A stretch of DNA of 64,000 nucleotides, taken from CALOAD01 sp942491415. GTDB lineage: Bacteria > Cyanobacteriota > Vampirovibrionia > Gastranaerophilales > CALOAD01. The stretch lies in assembly GCA_942491415.1 (NCBI GenBank), contig CALOAD010000020.1, forward strand, positions 124,001-188,000, read 5' to 3'. The notes under the pieces were generated by a model that saw only the letters and a list, made by a program, of their open reading frames with translations, made no database searches and was not told the origin of the DNA. Position numbers and translations under genes: made by a program. Below are positions 61,885-64,000 of this stretch, in pieces. Numbering within the stretch: position 1 is the first letter of the stretch; each line of letters opens with the position of its first letter.

Positions 61885-64000
61885 ATGAAAAAATCGCCGG
61901 ATCAAAGTTTTATAAATATAAGAGGTGCAAGTCAGCACAATTTGAAAAATATTGACCTTTCTATCCCAAAAGGTCAAATAGTTGTGTTTACGGGTGTAAG
62001 TGGTTCAGGTAAAAGCTCTTTAGCTTTTGATACTATTTTTGCGGAAGGGCAAAGGCGTTATATTGAAAGTCTAAGCACTTATGCAAGGCAATTTTTAGGA
62101 CAGCTTGACAAGCCTGATGTGGAAAGTATTGAAGGGTTAAGTCCTGCTATTTCTATAGATCAAAAATCAACAAACAATAACCCAAGATCAACAGTAGGAA
62201 CCGTAACGGAGATATATGATCATTTAAGGCTTTTATTTGCCAGAACAGGAACTCCTCATTGTCCTGAGTGTGGTGATGTTATAAAACCCCAAACAATAGA
62301 TGAAATTGTAGACAGTATCTTAAAACTTGAAGAAGGTGTGAGAATACAAATAATCTCACCTTTAATTAGAGGGAAAAAGGGTGAATACGCATCACTTTTT
62401 AATGAATTAAAACAGGAAGGCTTTATAAGAGTAAGAGTTGATGGTCAAATATATACCTTGGATGAAGATGAAATAAAGCTTGCGAAAACAAAAAAACATG
62501 ACATAGATGTGGTGATAGATAGAATTGTAGTGAGAGAAAATTCTAAATCAAGGATTGCAGATAGTGTTCAAATAGCTTTAAAAAGATCTGAGGGGCTTGT
62601 TTACATTGATGTGGTAGGTAAAGAAGAAATTATTTTTTCTGAAAAACTTGCCTGTCATAAATGCGGATTAAGTTTCGATGAATTAGAGCCGAGAATGTTT
62701 AGTTTTAACAGCCCTTATGGAGCTTGCTCCACTTGTAGCGGGCTTGGCGCACATATGGAAATAAACCCCGCTCTTATTGTTCCGGATTCTCAAAAATCTA
62801 TTAAACAAGGAGCGATTTATCCTTGGGCAAGAACAGGAAATTCTTATTATATGGATATTTTAACATCAGTAGCTAATCATTATGATATTGATAAGGATGC
62901 TCCTTTTGAAAATTTATCTGATTATCAAAAAGAAATAGTATTATACGGAAGCCAAAAAGAGCGAATTTCTATAACTCATGATGATTTTAAGAAAAAAAAC
63001 AGGAAATCATATTATTCTATATTTAAAGGAGTTATCCCATATCTGCAAAATCGTTACGAAGTTTCAAATTCTGATTGTGTGAGAGGTGAAGTTGAAAAAT
63101 ATATGTCGCAAATTCCTTGCCCAGCGTGTAAAGGCGCTAGACTTAAGGGTTTTTCTTTAGCAGTTAAATTAGCAGGCAAGTCAATTAATGATGTTTGCAC
63201 AATGTCGATTTTAGACTGCCATGAGTATATTTCGTCATTATTTTTAGAATTAAACGACCATCAAATGTCAATCGCAAATCAGTTATTGAACGAAATAAGA
63301 GATAGGCTAAGGTTTTTACTGGATGTGGGGTTAAATTATCTAACCCTTGCAAGATCAGCAGGTTCTTTATCAGGTGGTGAAGCACAAAGAATAAGACTAG
63401 CAACACAGATAGGATCAGGTTTGACAGGAGTTTTATATGTATTGGATGAACCCAGCATTGGGTTACATCAAATAAACAACGAAAAGCTTTTAAGCACTTT
63501 GACAAGATTAAGAAATCTTGGAAATACGCTTATTGTAGTGGAACACGATGAAGAGACAATAAAACAAGCCGATTGGATTGTTGATATTGGTCCTAATGCA
63601 GGCGTTCACGGAGGAAATATAATCGCAGAGGGTATGCCTGAAACAATCAAAAAAGTTGAAAATTCAATAACAGGACAATATTTGAGCGGGAAAAAAAGTA
63701 TAAAAATTCCAAAAACAAGAAGAGAAGGCAAGGGCGAATTTATTGAAATAAAAGGAGCTTTAAAAAATAATCTAAAAAATCTGGATGTAAAAATTCCGCT
63801 GGGTTCTTTTGTTTCAATTACAGGGGTTAGCGGCTCAGGCAAATCTACGCTTTTATTTGACCTTTTGCATAAATATACTCTTCATAAATTAAGACGCAAT
63901 ACACCAAAACCTCAAGGCGTTAGAGAGATAACAGGCTTGGAGCATATTGACAAGGTTATAGATATAGATCAATCACCAATTGGTAAAACTCCTCGAAGTA
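61885..64000 (+). CDS. uvrA: Excinuclease ABC subunit A, 3' end cut by window edge
   Basis: From the ATG at 61885 the frame is open to the window end (705 codons). It encodes FINIRGASQHNLKNIDLSIP, the first Walker A TGVSGSGKSSLAFDT, EGQRRYIESLSTYARQFLGQ, the zinc-finger cysteines HCPECGDVIK and ACHKCGLSFDE, PRMFSFNSPYGACSTCSGLG, LSGGEAQRIRLATQIGSGLT (first signature), VLDEPSIGLHQ and, near the end, the second Walker A SVSGSGKSTLL-like segment. UvrA recognises DNA damage in nucleotide excision repair with UvrB. About a quarter of the protein (usual length about 940) lies beyond the window. Confidence 0.95.
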   Translation, partial: MKKSPDQSFINIRGASQHNLKNIDLSIPKGQIVVFTGVSGSGKSSLAFDTIFAEGQRRYIESLSTYARQFLGQLDKPDVESIEGLSPAISIDQKSTNNNPRSTVGTVTEIYDHLRLLFARTGTPHCPECGDVIKPQTIDEIVDSILKLEEGVRIQIISPLIRGKKGEYASLFNELKQEGFIRVRVDGQIYTLDEDEIKLAKTKKHDIDVVIDRIVVRENSKSRIADSVQIALKRSEGLVYIDVVGKEEIIFSEKLACHKCGLSFDELEPRMFSFNSPYGACSTCSGLGAHMEINPALIVPDSQKSIKQGAIYPWARTGNSYYMDILTSVANHYDIDKDAPFENLSDYQKEIVLYGSQKERISITHDDFKKKNRKSYYSIFKGVIPYLQNRYEVSNSDCVRGEVEKYMSQIPCPACKGARLKGFSLAVKLAGKSINDVCTMSILDCHEYISSLFLELNDHQMSIANQLLNEIRDRLRFLLDVGLNYLTLARSAGSLSGGEAQRIRLATQIGSGLTGVLYVLDEPSIGLHQINNEKLLSTLTRLRNLGNTLIVVEHDEETIKQADWIVDIGPNAGVHGGNIIAEGMPETIKKVENSITGQYLSGKKSIKIPKTRREGKGEFIEIKGALKNNLKNLDVKIPLGSFVSITGVSGSGKSTLLFDLLHKYTLHKLRRNTPKPQGVREITGLEHIDKVIDIDQSPIGKTPRS

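Overview
The window is strongly AT-rich chromosomal DNA from a diderm (outer-membrane) bacterium. The combination of a two-partner secretion pair (TpsB/TpsA), a Wza/Wzc-like polysaccharide export system, an MlaE permease, a GyrB with the long insert typical of Gram-negative enzymes, and short Phe-Lys/Thr-Gly motifs in disordered N-termini of unrelated proteins fits the non-photosynthetic Cyanobacteriota (Vampirovibrionia/Gastranaerophilales type, 'Melainabacteria'). That placement is inferred from gene content, not demonstrated. TGA is an ordinary stop codon in the intact genes.

1-10.6 kb, housekeeping left arm: rlmH (cut by the window edge) behind a metallo-beta-lactamase-fold gene, an HD phosphohydrolase, an adenosine-deaminase-like gene, an orphan protein resembling the type III CRISPR subunit Csm5, gyrB, and an asparagine-synthetase-like protein of the lasso-cyclase kind. 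Identical 46-bp terminator hairpins lie at 2547 and 2858.

10.7-31.5 kb, a tRNA-linked island: a perfect 116-bp direct repeat (10703-10818 and 31418-31533) holds the 3' part of tRNA-Val(TAC) and its terminator. The tRNA is intact only at the right end, so the 20.8 kb between the copies looks like an integrated element, but no integrase is visible. Inside are decayed pieces of a Mu-like transposable phage (truncated DNA adenine methylase, gpG-like virion protein, MuA remnant, MuB, a small DNA-binding protein), a broken HNH gene, two halves of what looks like one RTX-type gene 14.6 kb apart, a Kelch-repeat lipoprotein, a radical SAM gene and an acyltransferase. In the middle sits an intact, tightly packed glycan cluster (14.0-25.5 kb): GT9 heptosyltransferase-like, MsbA-like ABC flippase, four other glycosyltransferases including a GT2-GT4 fusion, three methyltransferases, a CmcI-like protein and a radical SAM enzyme. 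Three TGA codons and one TAA interrupt the two phage/HNH pseudogenes, the TGAs at positions where tryptophan is expected.

31.6-37 kb, housekeeping: 5-formyltetrahydrofolate cyclo-ligase, an XRE regulator, a cyclic-nucleotide-binding protein, cobO, a DHH phosphoesterase (NrnA-like), mlaE overlapping ilvE.

37-53 kb, exopolysaccharide locus: GT2, an initiating sugar transferase, a MerR-like coiled-coil protein, Wza-like export protein, a Wzc-like co-polymerase with a degraded Walker A, Wzy/WaaL-like polymerase, Wzx flippase, three GT4 enzymes, a GDP-mannose 6-dehydrogenase-like enzyme and a heparinase II/III-family protein. Together they suggest a Wzx/Wzy-type, uronate-containing polymer.

53-64 kb: a TpsB/TpsA two-partner secretion pair whose exoprotein carries about twelve 30-residue repeats; a CbiMQO cobalt/nickel transporter without a separate CbiN; an RTX/EF-hand-like calcium-binding protein without a signal peptide; and the 5' part of uvrA, which runs off the right edge. 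There is no CRISPR array, rRNA or integrase in the window.
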